This document shows positions 17,146 to 25,166 of a DNA stretch of 64,000 bases, piece by piece. Made by a program: the position numbers and the translations under genes. How positions within the stretch are numbered: the first letter of the stretch is position 1; every line of letters starts with the position of its first letter. The DNA comes from Mangrovimicrobium sediminis (GTDB lineage Bacteria; Pseudomonadota; Gammaproteobacteria; Pseudomonadales; Halieaceae). The notes beneath the pieces are model-generated. The model searched no databases. It worked only from the letters and a program-made list of their open reading frames with translations, and was not told where the DNA came from. The DNA lies in contig NZ_SRLE01000014.1 of NCBI RefSeq assembly GCF_004745945.1, positions 1-64,000 of the forward strand. Reading direction: 5' to 3'.

Positions 17146-17586
17146 TTAGGTGTTGGGGGTAAGTTTGACCACTGGGATGCGCCGCTCGGTGCGCTCCTGG
17201 TACTGGTCGTAATTGGGCCACTGCGCGGTAACCACCTGCCACAGGCGCTCGCGCTCGGGGCCTTCGACGGTGGTCGCCGTCGCCGGCATCACCTTGTCCA
17301 GGACCTGGATTTCAACCTGCGGGTTGCGCTCGACATTCAGGTACCAGGCCGGGTGCCGGGGCGCACCGCCCATCGAGGCGACGACAATATAGTCGTCGCC
17401 GTCGCTGGCGTAGATCAGCGGCGTAGTGCGCGGCTCGCCGGACTTGTTGCCGATGCTGGTCAGCAACAGCGCCGTGGCGCCGTTCCAGATATGCCCGACT
17501 TCGCCGTTGGTTTCCCGGTAGCGCGCAACATGCTCCTGGTTGAGCAGGCTGATATCGGTCTTGATGTAGCGGCTGTCGTCGCTCAT
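17146..17586 (-). CDS. DDN-like/FDOR-A split-barrel oxidoreductase (deazaflavin-type)
   Basis: 146 residues from the ATG at 17586, which follows AGGAG. The pattern LLLTSIGNKSGEPRTTPLIY, a glycine-rich VVASMGG and HPAWYLNVERNPQVEIQV is that of the F420-dependent nitroreductase-like (DDN) family. Most characterised members are actinobacterial and use F420H2, and relatives without proven F420 use also exist. No F420 biosynthesis gene is in the window. It may reduce an enone or quinone intermediate. The cofactor is the main uncertainty. Confidence 0.8.
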   Translation of the reverse strand: MSDDSRYIKTDISLLNQEHVARYRETNGEVGHIWNGATALLLTSIGNKSGEPRTTPLIYASDGDDYIVVASMGGAPRHPAWYLNVERNPQVEIQVLDKVMPATATTVEGPERERLWQVVTAQWPNYDQYQERTERRIPVVKLTPNT

Positions 17587-17623
17587 GTCCCTGTCTCCTG
17601 CTTGACTGCTGCTGTCGCCGCGC

Positions 17624-18814
17624 TCATTCGCCCACCCGGTACAGGCGCTTGGCGCGCTCGCAGACAATCTCGTTGATGTCCGCGTCCGGGATACCGTCGA
17701 AGTCCCGCGCGATCACGTCCAGCGAGTGCGGGAAGGTGGTCTCCGAGTGCGGGTAGTCCGAGGACCACATGATGTTGCGCCCGCCGGGCAGGTCGCGGTT
17801 GAGCACGCCGACACGGTCGTGGATGAACGAGGCATACACGTTCTGGTCCATGAAATGGCTGGGTTTTTGCTGCAGCGGGCTGTCGGTCCAGAAGCGCTGG
17901 CGCTCCCAGGTGCGGTCCATATACTCGGCCATCCACGCCATCCAGCCCACGCCGCTCTCGACAATCGCCAGGCGCAGTTTGGGGAAGCGCTGGAACACCG
18001 CGCCGTAGATCATGATCGCCACCGGCTCGGCCATCGCCGTCTTGCTCATCACCAGGTCGGGCAGGAAGTGCAGCTTGTTGCCGAAGCGCGGTACGCGGCC
18101 ACCCAGGTGCATGGTCAGGGTCAGGTCCAGTTCGGTGACGGTTTCCCAGAGGATGTCGAACTCGGCATCGATATAGGAGCGCTTGCCGTCCGGGTTGCCG
18201 GAAAGCCCCAGCGCCTGGGCGCTGAAACCGCCGGCCTTGGGCACGTCCGGGTCCATCGGGAAGGCGGGGATGTTCACCGTGCGGAAACCCATCTTCGCCA
18301 GGTCGCGCAGCATGCGCACGGTTTCCTCGACATTGCGCATGGGCACGTAACCCACCGGCACCAGGCGCTGGCGGTCGGCGCCGCAGAAATCCCACAGCCA
18401 GCGGTTGTAGGCCTCGAAGCTGGCGATGTACAGGTCCGGGTTGGCGGTGCCCAGCGGGCCACCGCCGAACAGCACCGCCGCGTCCATGCCGTCGGTGGCC
18501 ATGTCCTCCAGGCGGGTTTCCGGCAGCCAAACCGGGCGCATCTCCGAGCGCCGGCCGACCATCTTGTAATCCTTGCCCTGGCGGCCGGCCTGGTTGGAGA
18601 TCATCATCACCGGGCGCTTGTTGCCCTCGAACACGATCCAGTCGTGCTCCTCGCCGTGCTCGATGTACGGCGCCAGGCCGGCGAGTTCCGCCGGCAGGTA
18701 GTCCTTCCACATCTCGTAGGGCGGGTCGATATGCGCATCCGCATCGACGATGGGACGCTTGCGCGCGGTCCCGCGAACACTCTCATCACTTTCTTTCAGG
18801 GCGACTGACGACAT
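17624..18814 (-). CDS. Amidohydrolase-2 family metal-dependent hydrolase/decarboxylase
   Basis: 396 residues from the ATG at 18814, eight bases after AGGAGG. The metal-binding D-x-H of the TIM barrel is visible in VDADAHIDPP (about residues 25-34), with TMHLGGR, VESGVGWMAW and the C-terminal SSDYPHSE. This subgroup contains ACMSD-like decarboxylases and C-C bond hydrolases. It could open or decarboxylate a ring-derived intermediate. It sits between the DUF35 gene (54 bases upstream) and the DDN-like gene in the long operon. Confidence 0.85.
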   Translation of the reverse strand: MSSVALKESDESVRGTARKRPIVDADAHIDPPYEMWKDYLPAELAGLAPYIEHGEEHDWIVFEGNKRPVMMISNQAGRQGKDYKMVGRRSEMRPVWLPETRLEDMATDGMDAAVLFGGGPLGTANPDLYIASFEAYNRWLWDFCGADRQRLVPVGYVPMRNVEETVRMLRDLAKMGFRTVNIPAFPMDPDVPKAGGFSAQALGLSGNPDGKRSYIDAEFDILWETVTELDLTLTMHLGGRVPRFGNKLHFLPDLVMSKTAMAEPVAIMIYGAVFQRFPKLRLAIVESGVGWMAWMAEYMDRTWERQRFWTDSPLQQKPSHFMDQNVYASFIHDRVGVLNRDLPGGRNIMWSSDYPHSETTFPHSLDVIARDFDGIPDADINEIVCERAKRLYRVGE

Positions 18815-18868
18815 GACGGATCCTCCTCGTGAACGACTCACGTTTTCGCTGTTGGTTGCTGCGCCGGC

Positions 18869-19312
18869 TCAATCGCCGCGCGGCCTGAACTGGGGAATCG
18901 TCAGGCCGCTGGGGTGCGGCTGCATGACGACTTCCAGTGGCATGCCGACCGCCACCGCATCGTGCGGGCAGTCGACAATGTTGCTGTGGTAGAACGGGCC
19001 CTCTTCGAGGCGCACGACGGCGATGACGAAGGGCACCTTGTCGCGCGTATCCGGGGTATAGGCGCGGTGCATCACGGTGTAGGTGTACACCTCGCCGCGG
19101 CCGCTGGCCGCCACCCAGCTCATGGCGGCGTCGCCGTGCTCGATGCAGCGGCTGGCGGGCCAGTAGTGCCGGCCGCACTGGCCGCACTGGTGCAACAGGA
19201 AGCTCCCCTGTGCACAGGCCTCCCAGAACGGCAGGTCCACGGGGTCGCCACCGTACTGGCGCACCGCGCCCATCAGCGGGTGTTCGGCGGGCTGTTGGTC
19301 TGTCGCGCTCAT
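18869..19312 (-). CDS. DUF35 OB-fold protein, variant zinc ribbon
   Basis: 147 residues. The ribbon reads CGQCG...CIEHG, so the second half has Cys and a possible His instead of CxxC. The OB-fold follows (YTYTVMHRAYTP, YHSNIVDCP). The start overlaps the stop of the upstream thiolase-fold gene by four bases (ATGA). This is the second of three DUF35/thiolase pairs; here the order is thiolase first. It is expected to form the lid or substrate-entry subunit of that enzyme. Confidence 0.86.
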   Translation of the reverse strand: MSATDQQPAEHPLMGAVRQYGGDPVDLPFWEACAQGSFLLHQCGQCGRHYWPASRCIEHGDAAMSWVAASGRGEVYTYTVMHRAYTPDTRDKVPFVIAVVRLEEGPFYHSNIVDCPHDAVAVGMPLEVVMQPHPSGLTIPQFRPRGD

Positions 19313-20472
19313 GAGGTTGCTCCCTTCGCGCGCGGGTTGCGCCCGAGAATCATGCAGGCGTGAGCCCAGGTGTTCTGTACCCCGGCATTCATGCCGTGGC
19401 CGCTGACCAGCGCAGTCTCCGCGCGCTTGAGCTGGCCCGCGCCCGCGGCGCCGCGCAATTGCAGGATCGCCTCGGCGACACCGGTAAAACCCGTGGAATA
19501 GTAGGCCGACAACTGTCCGCCACCGGTGTTGGTCGGCATCGCGCCATCCGGCCCGGCGCCGCCCTCGGCGTAGAACGGCCCGCCCTGCCCCGGCGCGACC
19601 ACGCCGAAAGCCTCCAGCTGCATCAGCGGCGAGATGGTGAACGGGTCGTAGAGCTGGGCCATGTCGATATCCTCGATGCCCATGCCCGCCTGGCCGAAGG
19701 CGCGTGCCTTGGCCGGTGCGATATTGTCGTGGTTCTCATACACCAGGCCCTGGTGCCAGTTGGCGATGTTGTGGCCGGTGCCGGCGCCGAGCACGAACAC
19801 CGGGTCGCTGAGCAAGTTGCGCGCGCGCTCGGCGGAAGTGACCAGCACGGCGACACCGCCGTCGGTGTTGCGCGTGCAGTCATAGCGACGAAACGGGTCG
19901 GTGATCAGCGGCGAAGCCTGGTGCTCGGCCAGCGTCAGCGGCTTGCCGTAGCCCAGCGTGCCGGGGCGGCCGACCGCGTAATCGCGCTGGGTGACCGCCA
20001 CCGCGCCGAGGTGTTCCGAGGTCGTGCCGTACAGGTGCATGTGGCGACGCGCGTGAAACGCGTGGGTCGCCGCCGCGCCGAGCAGGCCGTAGAGCATCGG
20101 GTAGCCGTAGCCGTAGGAGCCGATATCCTGCTTGCCGGTGGTGGCAAAGGCGGTCTGTGCCTCGCCGTAGACACAGGCCACCACCTCCGCCTGCCCCGCC
20201 TCGATCATCGCCGCCGCGGCGATAATCGAGAACACCGGGGTGGCGCCGCCGGTCATCATCGACACCGAGAAATTCGGCGACAGGCCCATGTAGCGCAGGT
20301 CCTCGCGATCGACATAGGCGCGGATGTAGCCGTCGATGGCGTCGCGCGGCAGGCCGGCGTCAGCCAGTGCGAGGTCCACCGCTCGGGTGCGCAGCTCGCG
20401 GCCCTCCAGGCCCAGGCCGACACCCTGCTCAGTGACCCCGAGTCCGACAATCGCGCAACCGCTGCCAGTCAT
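19309..20472 (-). CDS. Thiolase-fold Ltp2-like protein lacking the catalytic Cys, probable aldolase
   Basis: 387 residues. At the position of the thiolase nucleophile it has Ala (MTGGATPVF, A77), while the Tyr of the Ltp2-type motif is kept (AQLYDPFT, Y275). The thiolase GHPxGA motif is absent; the equivalent region reads TNTGGGQLSAYYSTG. This is the pattern expected of Ltp2-type retro-aldolases, which split a beta-hydroxyacyl-CoA into a ketone or aldehyde and a short acyl-CoA, not of thiolases. It is coupled to a DUF35 gene, as Ltp2 is to ChsH2. The adjacent ALDH could oxidise an aldehyde product. Confidence 0.82.
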   Translation of the reverse strand: MTGSGCAIVGLGVTEQGVGLGLEGRELRTRAVDLALADAGLPRDAIDGYIRAYVDREDLRYMGLSPNFSVSMMTGGATPVFSIIAAAAMIEAGQAEVVACVYGEAQTAFATTGKQDIGSYGYGYPMLYGLLGAAATHAFHARRHMHLYGTTSEHLGAVAVTQRDYAVGRPGTLGYGKPLTLAEHQASPLITDPFRRYDCTRNTDGGVAVLVTSAERARNLLSDPVFVLGAGTGHNIANWHQGLVYENHDNIAPAKARAFGQAGMGIEDIDMAQLYDPFTISPLMQLEAFGVVAPGQGGPFYAEGGAGPDGAMPTNTGGGQLSAYYSTGFTGVAEAILQLRGAAGAGQLKRAETALVSGHGMNAGVQNTWAHACMILGRNPRAKGATS

Positions 20473-20482
20473 CGCTGCGCGC

Positions 20483-21259
20483 TCAGACGATCGGCTTGCC
20501 GGCGGCCAGGCCGCCGTCCACCGGCAGGTTCACGCCGGTGATATTGGAGGCCAGGTCCGAGGCCAGGAACAGCGCCGCGGCGGCGCACTCCTCGGGTTCG
20601 ATCACGCGGCCCAGCGGATGGTGGCTCGCTGTGTGCTGGCGCGCCGCGTCGGAGGCCTTGAGGATGCCGCCGCCGAAATTGGTCGGCATGCCCGCCGGGC
20701 ACACCGAGTTGACGCGGATACCCTTGCGCGCGACTTCCAGCGCCAGGGTGCGAGTGAGGCTGGTGACCGCGCCCTTGGAGGAGCCGTAGACCACGCCGCC
20801 GAAACCGACCAGACCCGCCACCGAGGCGGTCATGACGATCGCGCCGCCGCCGCCCTGGGCGTCGAACTGGCGAATCGCGGACTGGCAGCCGTGAATAACA
20901 CCGCCCACGTTCACCGCGGTGAGGGTGGCGAGGTCGGCATCCCCGGTCTCCAGGAAACCCTGGCCGGCCTTGGTGGTGATACCGGCGTTGTTGTACATCA
21001 CGTCGAGGCGACCAAAGGCCTCCACGGCTTTGGCCACCGCCGCATCTACCGAGGCCGCGTCAGTGACATCGCAGTGCACTCCTACCGCTTCGCCGCCGTT
21101 GGCGACGACCTCAGCGGCGACCGCCTCGACGCCCTCCAGGTTGATATCCGCGGCGACCACTTTCGCGCCGTGCCCGGCGAACAGCAGCGCCGCGGCGCGG
21201 CCCACGCCGGAACCGGCACCCGTGATCACCGCGACTTTCCCGTGTAGCAAACCTTGCAT
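20483..21259 (-). CDS. Short-chain dehydrogenase/reductase
   Basis: 258 residues, a classical SDR. TGAGSGVG (about 14-21), NNAGITTK, the catalytic Ser region TASVAG and YGSSK are all intact. D39 in AADINLE favours NAD(H). It probably oxidises an alcohol introduced by a P450. It lies two bases after the ALDH stop and ten bases before the thiolase-fold gene, inside the 12-gene operon. Confidence 0.88.
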   Translation of the reverse strand: MQGLLHGKVAVITGAGSGVGRAAALLFAGHGAKVVAADINLEGVEAVAAEVVANGGEAVGVHCDVTDAASVDAAVAKAVEAFGRLDVMYNNAGITTKAGQGFLETGDADLATLTAVNVGGVIHGCQSAIRQFDAQGGGGAIVMTASVAGLVGFGGVVYGSSKGAVTSLTRTLALEVARKGIRVNSVCPAGMPTNFGGGILKASDAARQHTASHHPLGRVIEPEECAAAALFLASDLASNITGVNLPVDGGLAAGKPIV

Positions 21260-21261
21260 TG

Positions 21262-22734
21262 TTATATTCCCCCGATATTCAGGCAGCTAAGTTGTTGGTA
21301 GATGCGCAGGCCCTCGACGCCGCGCTCGCGGCCGATACCGCTGGCGCGCTGGCCGCCGGACGAGGCATAAGCGCTCATCACGCCGGCGTTGACGTTGACC
21401 GTGCCGCTCTTGATTTTCAGCGCGACATCCAGCGCCGCCCTGCGGTCCTTGCCGTGCACATAGCCGGACAGGCCGAAGCGCGAGTCGTTGGCCATGGCCA
21501 CGGCGTGGTCAAGGTCGCGGTAGCCGATGACCGACACCACCGGCCCGAAGATCTCGTCCTGCGCCGCCGGGTTGCTGTTGTCCGGCAGGTCGAGCACCGT
21601 GGGCTGGAAGAAGAAGCCATCGCCCAGCCCCTCGGGGCGCGCGCCGCCGACCACCACCTTGCCGCCGTGCGCCACAGCGGCCTGCACGTAGTGTTCGCAG
21701 CGCTCCACCTGGGCGCGGGAGATCACCGGCCCCATCTGCGTCTCGGGATCGTCCGCGGGCCCGATCCGGACGCTGCCCACGACCCCGGCCAGTTGCTGCA
21801 GGATCTCCGCCTTGTTCTGCTCGGGCACGAAAATGCGGGTACCCAGCGCACAGCCCTGGCCGGCGTGGGACATGCACACGATCATCGCGTTGGCGACCAC
21901 CTGGTCCAGCGCATCGGGCAGGAACACCTGCGCGGACTTGCCGCCCAGTTCCAGTTGCAGGCGCTTCATGGTCGGCGCGGCCTGGGCCATGATCTGCTCG
22001 CCCACCGCGGTGGAGCCGGTGAAGGCCACCATGTCGACATCGCGGTGGGTACTGAGCAGCTTGCCGCCCTCCAGCCCCGCCTCGAGCACCACGTTCAATA
22101 CGCCCGGCGGCAGCTCCGCCTCGCTGGCCGCCTGGGCGAAGACCAGCGCGGACAGCGGCGTCAGCGGGCTGGGGCGCAGCACCAGCGTATTGCCGGTAAC
22201 CAGTGCCGGCATGATCTTCCACAGCGCCGTGTAGAACGGGAAGTTGTAGGCGGCGATGCCGGCGACCACACCGGTCGGCGTGTAGCGGCGCAGGCTCTGC
22301 ACCACCTGGCCCATGGGGTTGATGCGCTCGTCCAGGGGCAGCGGGTTTTCCTCCATCTCCGGCAGCGACAGGAACAGCTTCAGCGTGTCGCCGGCGTGCT
22401 TCAGCGGCGCCAGCACCTGGGCCATCATCACGCCGCTGTGCCGCGGGCAGCCCGCCTCGCGCACCACGATGTCGGTGACTTCATCCTTGCGCGCGGCCAG
22501 TGCGGCGATAAACCGGCCCAGCGCGGCGACCCGCTGCTGCGCCGGCAGGCCGCTCCACACACCGCTGTCGAAGGCGCTGCGCGCCGAGGCGATGGCGCTC
22601 TCCACCTGCGCGCTGTCGAGCCCGGCCAGCCGGGCGAAGGTGCCGCCGGTGGAGGGATCTTCCACTTCAATCGCCGCACCCTTGCCGGCAACCAGTTCGC
22701 CGTCGATATACCCTGCGTGTTGATACTCGCTCAT
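21262..22734 (-). CDS. Aldehyde dehydrogenase (NAD(P)-dependent)
   Basis: 490 residues, full length. The NAD site FTGSTAVGEQ, the general base Glu in LELGGKSAQ and the nucleophile in HAGQGCALGTR are all present. It oxidises an aldehyde to the acid. The position after the first P450 of the operon and before the SDR fits stepwise oxidation of an alcohol to a carboxylate for CoA activation, or use of an aldehyde from retro-aldol cleavage. The true aldehyde is unknown. Confidence 0.92.
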   Translation of the reverse strand: MSEYQHAGYIDGELVAGKGAAIEVEDPSTGGTFARLAGLDSAQVESAIASARSAFDSGVWSGLPAQQRVAALGRFIAALAARKDEVTDIVVREAGCPRHSGVMMAQVLAPLKHAGDTLKLFLSLPEMEENPLPLDERINPMGQVVQSLRRYTPTGVVAGIAAYNFPFYTALWKIMPALVTGNTLVLRPSPLTPLSALVFAQAASEAELPPGVLNVVLEAGLEGGKLLSTHRDVDMVAFTGSTAVGEQIMAQAAPTMKRLQLELGGKSAQVFLPDALDQVVANAMIVCMSHAGQGCALGTRIFVPEQNKAEILQQLAGVVGSVRIGPADDPETQMGPVISRAQVERCEHYVQAAVAHGGKVVVGGARPEGLGDGFFFQPTVLDLPDNSNPAAQDEIFGPVVSVIGYRDLDHAVAMANDSRFGLSGYVHGKDRRAALDVALKIKSGTVNVNAGVMSAYASSGGQRASGIGRERGVEGLRIYQQLSCLNIGGI

Positions 22735-22750
22735 GATCTCGCCGCCCCCG

Positions 22751-24040
22751 TTAGCGCAGTGTGACCGGGATGGCGGACATACCGCGCTGCTCGAGGCCGC
22801 CGAGCAGCTGCGGCTGCGGCGCCTCCGGGTCCAGCGCCAGGTTGGGGAAGCGCTCCAGCAGGGCGTCGATGGCGACCACCATCTCCTGCTTGGCGACCTC
22901 CATGCCCAGGCAGCGGTGCGGCCCCATGCCGAAGCCGAGGTGCGGTTGCTTGCCGCGCGGGCGGAAGATGTCGTATTCGTCCGGGTTGTCCCAGATGTCA
23001 GGGTCGCGGTTGGCGGCGCCCAGGCACATGTCGATACGCGCGCCGGCGGGAATCTGCACGCCCTCGAGTTCGATGTCCTCAGTGACCAGGCGCGGGAAGG
23101 TCGGGTCGGTGGGCATCCAGCGCGCGCTCTCCTCGATAGCCGGCTCGATCAGCGAACGATCCTCGCGGCAGGCCTCCCAGAAGTGGTAGTTGCTCAGCAG
23201 CTGGTAAAGGGTGATACCGAGCTGGCGCCAGGTGGTGCCGCCGCCGGCGAGGATGATCAGGCGGCAGTAGGCGAAGATCTCGTCGTCCTCCAGCGGGCGC
23301 TTGCCGCCGTCGGCGAGTTCCAGTTCGCAGGCGACCAGGGCCGAGACCACGTCGTCCTGCGGCTGCGCGCGCCGCGCCGCGATCACGTCCATCAGCATGC
23401 TCTGCACCTGCATGGCGGACTGCATCACCTCCTCCATCGGCAGCGAGCGGGCCATCATGCTTTTCTGCAGGTGGGTGCGAAAGGTCAGCGCGTCCTCGCC
23501 GGCCAGGCCCATGCCCTGGGTGACGATACTCACCGGCAGGCGGGCGCACAGGTCCAGGTTGAGGTCGGCGCTTTGCAGGGTTTCCAGGCGCAGCATCAGG
23601 GCTTCCACGGCGCTCTCGATCCAGTTCTTGCGCCACCAGTTGATGGCCTTCGGGCGGATGAACATCGGCTGCACCATCTTGCGGTAGCGCAGGTGCTCGT
23701 CGCCGACCATCTTCAGGATCACCTTGCCGAGCTGGCGCACGCCGGGGCTCTCCTCGTACACCTCCGAGGAAAACAGCAGGTTCTCGCGCAGGGCGCGGTT
23801 GCACAGGGCGTAGTTGAACAGCGTGAAGTGCGGCCGCTCGTTGTCGTACATGTGGTGCGGCGCCGGCGGCAGCTCGAGCAGTTCACGCAACGATCCGGCG
23901 TGCACCGGGTGCGCCTCGCGCAACGCATTCATGCGCGGGGTGAGGTCGCCGAATACGTCACCGCCGGTGGCGGTGGTTTCCTTGACCACGTCGAACAGCT
24001 CGGAATAGCGCTCGTCTTCGGCGGTTATCGCATTCGCCAT
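22751..24040 (-). CDS. Cytochrome P450 with Gly in place of the I-helix acid
   Basis: 429 residues, the same length as its paralogue at 13824. The K-helix ESAR and heme loop FGMGPHRCLG (C377) are normal. The I-helix reads AGGGTTWRQ, again Gly where most P450s have Asp or Glu. It follows the TetR gene by 34 bases and is the first enzyme gene of the long operon. It needs electrons from a ferredoxin; the only one in the window is at 37192. Confidence 0.9.
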   Translation of the reverse strand: MANAITAEDERYSELFDVVKETTATGGDVFGDLTPRMNALREAHPVHAGSLRELLELPPAPHHMYDNERPHFTLFNYALCNRALRENLLFSSEVYEESPGVRQLGKVILKMVGDEHLRYRKMVQPMFIRPKAINWWRKNWIESAVEALMLRLETLQSADLNLDLCARLPVSIVTQGMGLAGEDALTFRTHLQKSMMARSLPMEEVMQSAMQVQSMLMDVIAARRAQPQDDVVSALVACELELADGGKRPLEDDEIFAYCRLIILAGGGTTWRQLGITLYQLLSNYHFWEACREDRSLIEPAIEESARWMPTDPTFPRLVTEDIELEGVQIPAGARIDMCLGAANRDPDIWDNPDEYDIFRPRGKQPHLGFGMGPHRCLGMEVAKQEMVVAIDALLERFPNLALDPEAPQPQLLGGLEQRGMSAIPVTLR

Positions 24041-24074
24041 GTATCTGCTCCTGATTATTAGGTTTGCGTTCGGG

Positions 24075-24761
24075 TCAGTCGTTGCGCATGGCGACGACCG
24101 CCGCCCCGGCGAGGGTGACGTCGACCACGGAGAGAATGAATTCGTCGCGCACGTCCTCGCGGAAGGTCAGCAGGCGGCGCAGGATGGGCGCGGAGAACAT
24201 GTCGCCGATGAGTTCGGCATCCGCCGTGCGCGGCAGTTCGCCGCGATCGATCGCCCGCTGCACCAGGCGCGTGCGGAACTGGCGTTCGCGCAGGTAGAGC
24301 TTGTGGGCAACCGCCTCGACCTCCGGGTCGGTGCGGCTGAGCAGCGTGGTCATCACGCCGCGCCATGTCGGCCTCTGGGTCATGGTCACCATCATGCGCA
24401 GGTAATCGATGATGTCGCTGCGCAGGGAACCGGTTTCCGGCAGCGGGCGCTCGTCCTGGAAGTGGGCGTCGAGGGTCTCGGAGACGAGGATCGCCTTGTT
24501 CGGCCAGCGGCGGTAGATGGTGGTCTTGTTGACGCCGGCACGCTCGGCCACCTCGTCGACGCGCAGGTTGGCGTAGCCGACGCGATTGAGCTCCTCGGCC
24601 GTGGTACGCAGCACGCTGGATACCACCTTGGCCGCGCGGCCCTGGCGCTGCACGCCGCTGGTGCGGCGATCCACGGCGGGGGCTTTCGCGCCCTTGGCCA
24701 CGTCTTTGGGCGCGTCCTGGGGTACGTCTTTGGCTTTTGCCTGCGCAGCTTTGGCGTTCAA
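24075..24761 (-). CDS. TetR-family transcriptional regulator
   Basis: 228 residues, with a TTG start nine bases after GAGG; no other in-frame start upstream is plausible. After a basic, Ala/Lys-rich leader, the HTH lies at about residues 55-85 (LRVDEVAERAGVNKTTIYRRWPNK). The C-terminal helical domain would bind a ligand, likely a pathway intermediate or CoA ester. It heads the operon running to 13407 and faces the SDR at 25167. Two matching dyads, CAAC-N5-GTTG, flank the space between the two genes and are the likely operators for autoregulation and control of both units. Confidence 0.9.
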   Translation of the reverse strand: MNAKAAQAKAKDVPQDAPKDVAKGAKAPAVDRRTSGVQRQGRAAKVVSSVLRTTAEELNRVGYANLRVDEVAERAGVNKTTIYRRWPNKAILVSETLDAHFQDERPLPETGSLRSDIIDYLRMMVTMTQRPTWRGVMTTLLSRTDPEVEAVAHKLYLRERQFRTRLVQRAIDRGELPRTADAELIGDMFSAPILRRLLTFREDVRDEFILSVVDVTLAGAAVVAMRND

Positions 24762-24861
24762 GCGGACTACACCTCGTTAATGTTATTGGCTGGCGGTCGT
24801 CGCTCCCCACCGGCGATGCCGGGAGAGTGAACACAGGCTAATCGAGAGCGAATATTTATGT

Positions 24862-24874
24862 CAACAACTTGTTG
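24862..24874. promoter_or_regulatory. Candidate TetR operator 1
   Basis: A perfect 13-base inverted repeat, CAACAACTTGTTG. It lies about 100 bases upstream of the TetR start and abuts a TTGACA (-35-like) on the minus strand. It matches the site at 25058 (CAAC-N5-GTTGC). Between the two sites (24875-25051) I see nothing else of note. Confidence 0.6.
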
Positions 24875-25051
24875 CTTTTAGTTCGCACGGCGTCTCCGAA
24901 GCACCACTGCAGACCCCCGACTCGGCAGCCAAAAAACCCTGCAAGAAATCCGGCTAAACAGGAAATAGGCTCTGTATTACGGGATAAGTGCAGAAAGCGG
25001 TGCCGACACACGCGAGCCGACAGCCGCACCACCCCCATTTCACCCGGTGAA

Positions 25052-25080
25052 TTGACACAACTTTTTGTTGCTATTACAGT
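25052..25080 (+). promoter_or_regulatory. Promoter with TetR operator 2 in the spacer
   Basis: -35 TTGACA (25052-25057), 17-base spacer, -10 TACAGT (25075-25080). The spacer begins with the dyad CAACTTTTTGTTG (25058-25070), the partner of the site at 24862. Binding would occlude both boxes. It should drive the SDR at 25167. Confidence 0.65.
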
Positions 25081-25166
25081 CCGAGGCATAACTCGAGTGA
25101 CGCCCTGCAGGGCTCACCACCCAACATCACCCGCGCTACGCCGCGGCCAGCAGGGAATCCAGCCGG

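Noticed and set aside
17134-17242. Longer start for the phosphotransferase
   Set aside because: The extra residues overlap the end of the DDN-like gene in antibiased sequence, and GGAG marks the ATG at 17134.
24762-25166. Possible small RNA or gene in the TetR-SDR gap
   Set aside because: No frame with a ribosome site and no hairpin with T tract; only the two operators and a promoter are supportable.
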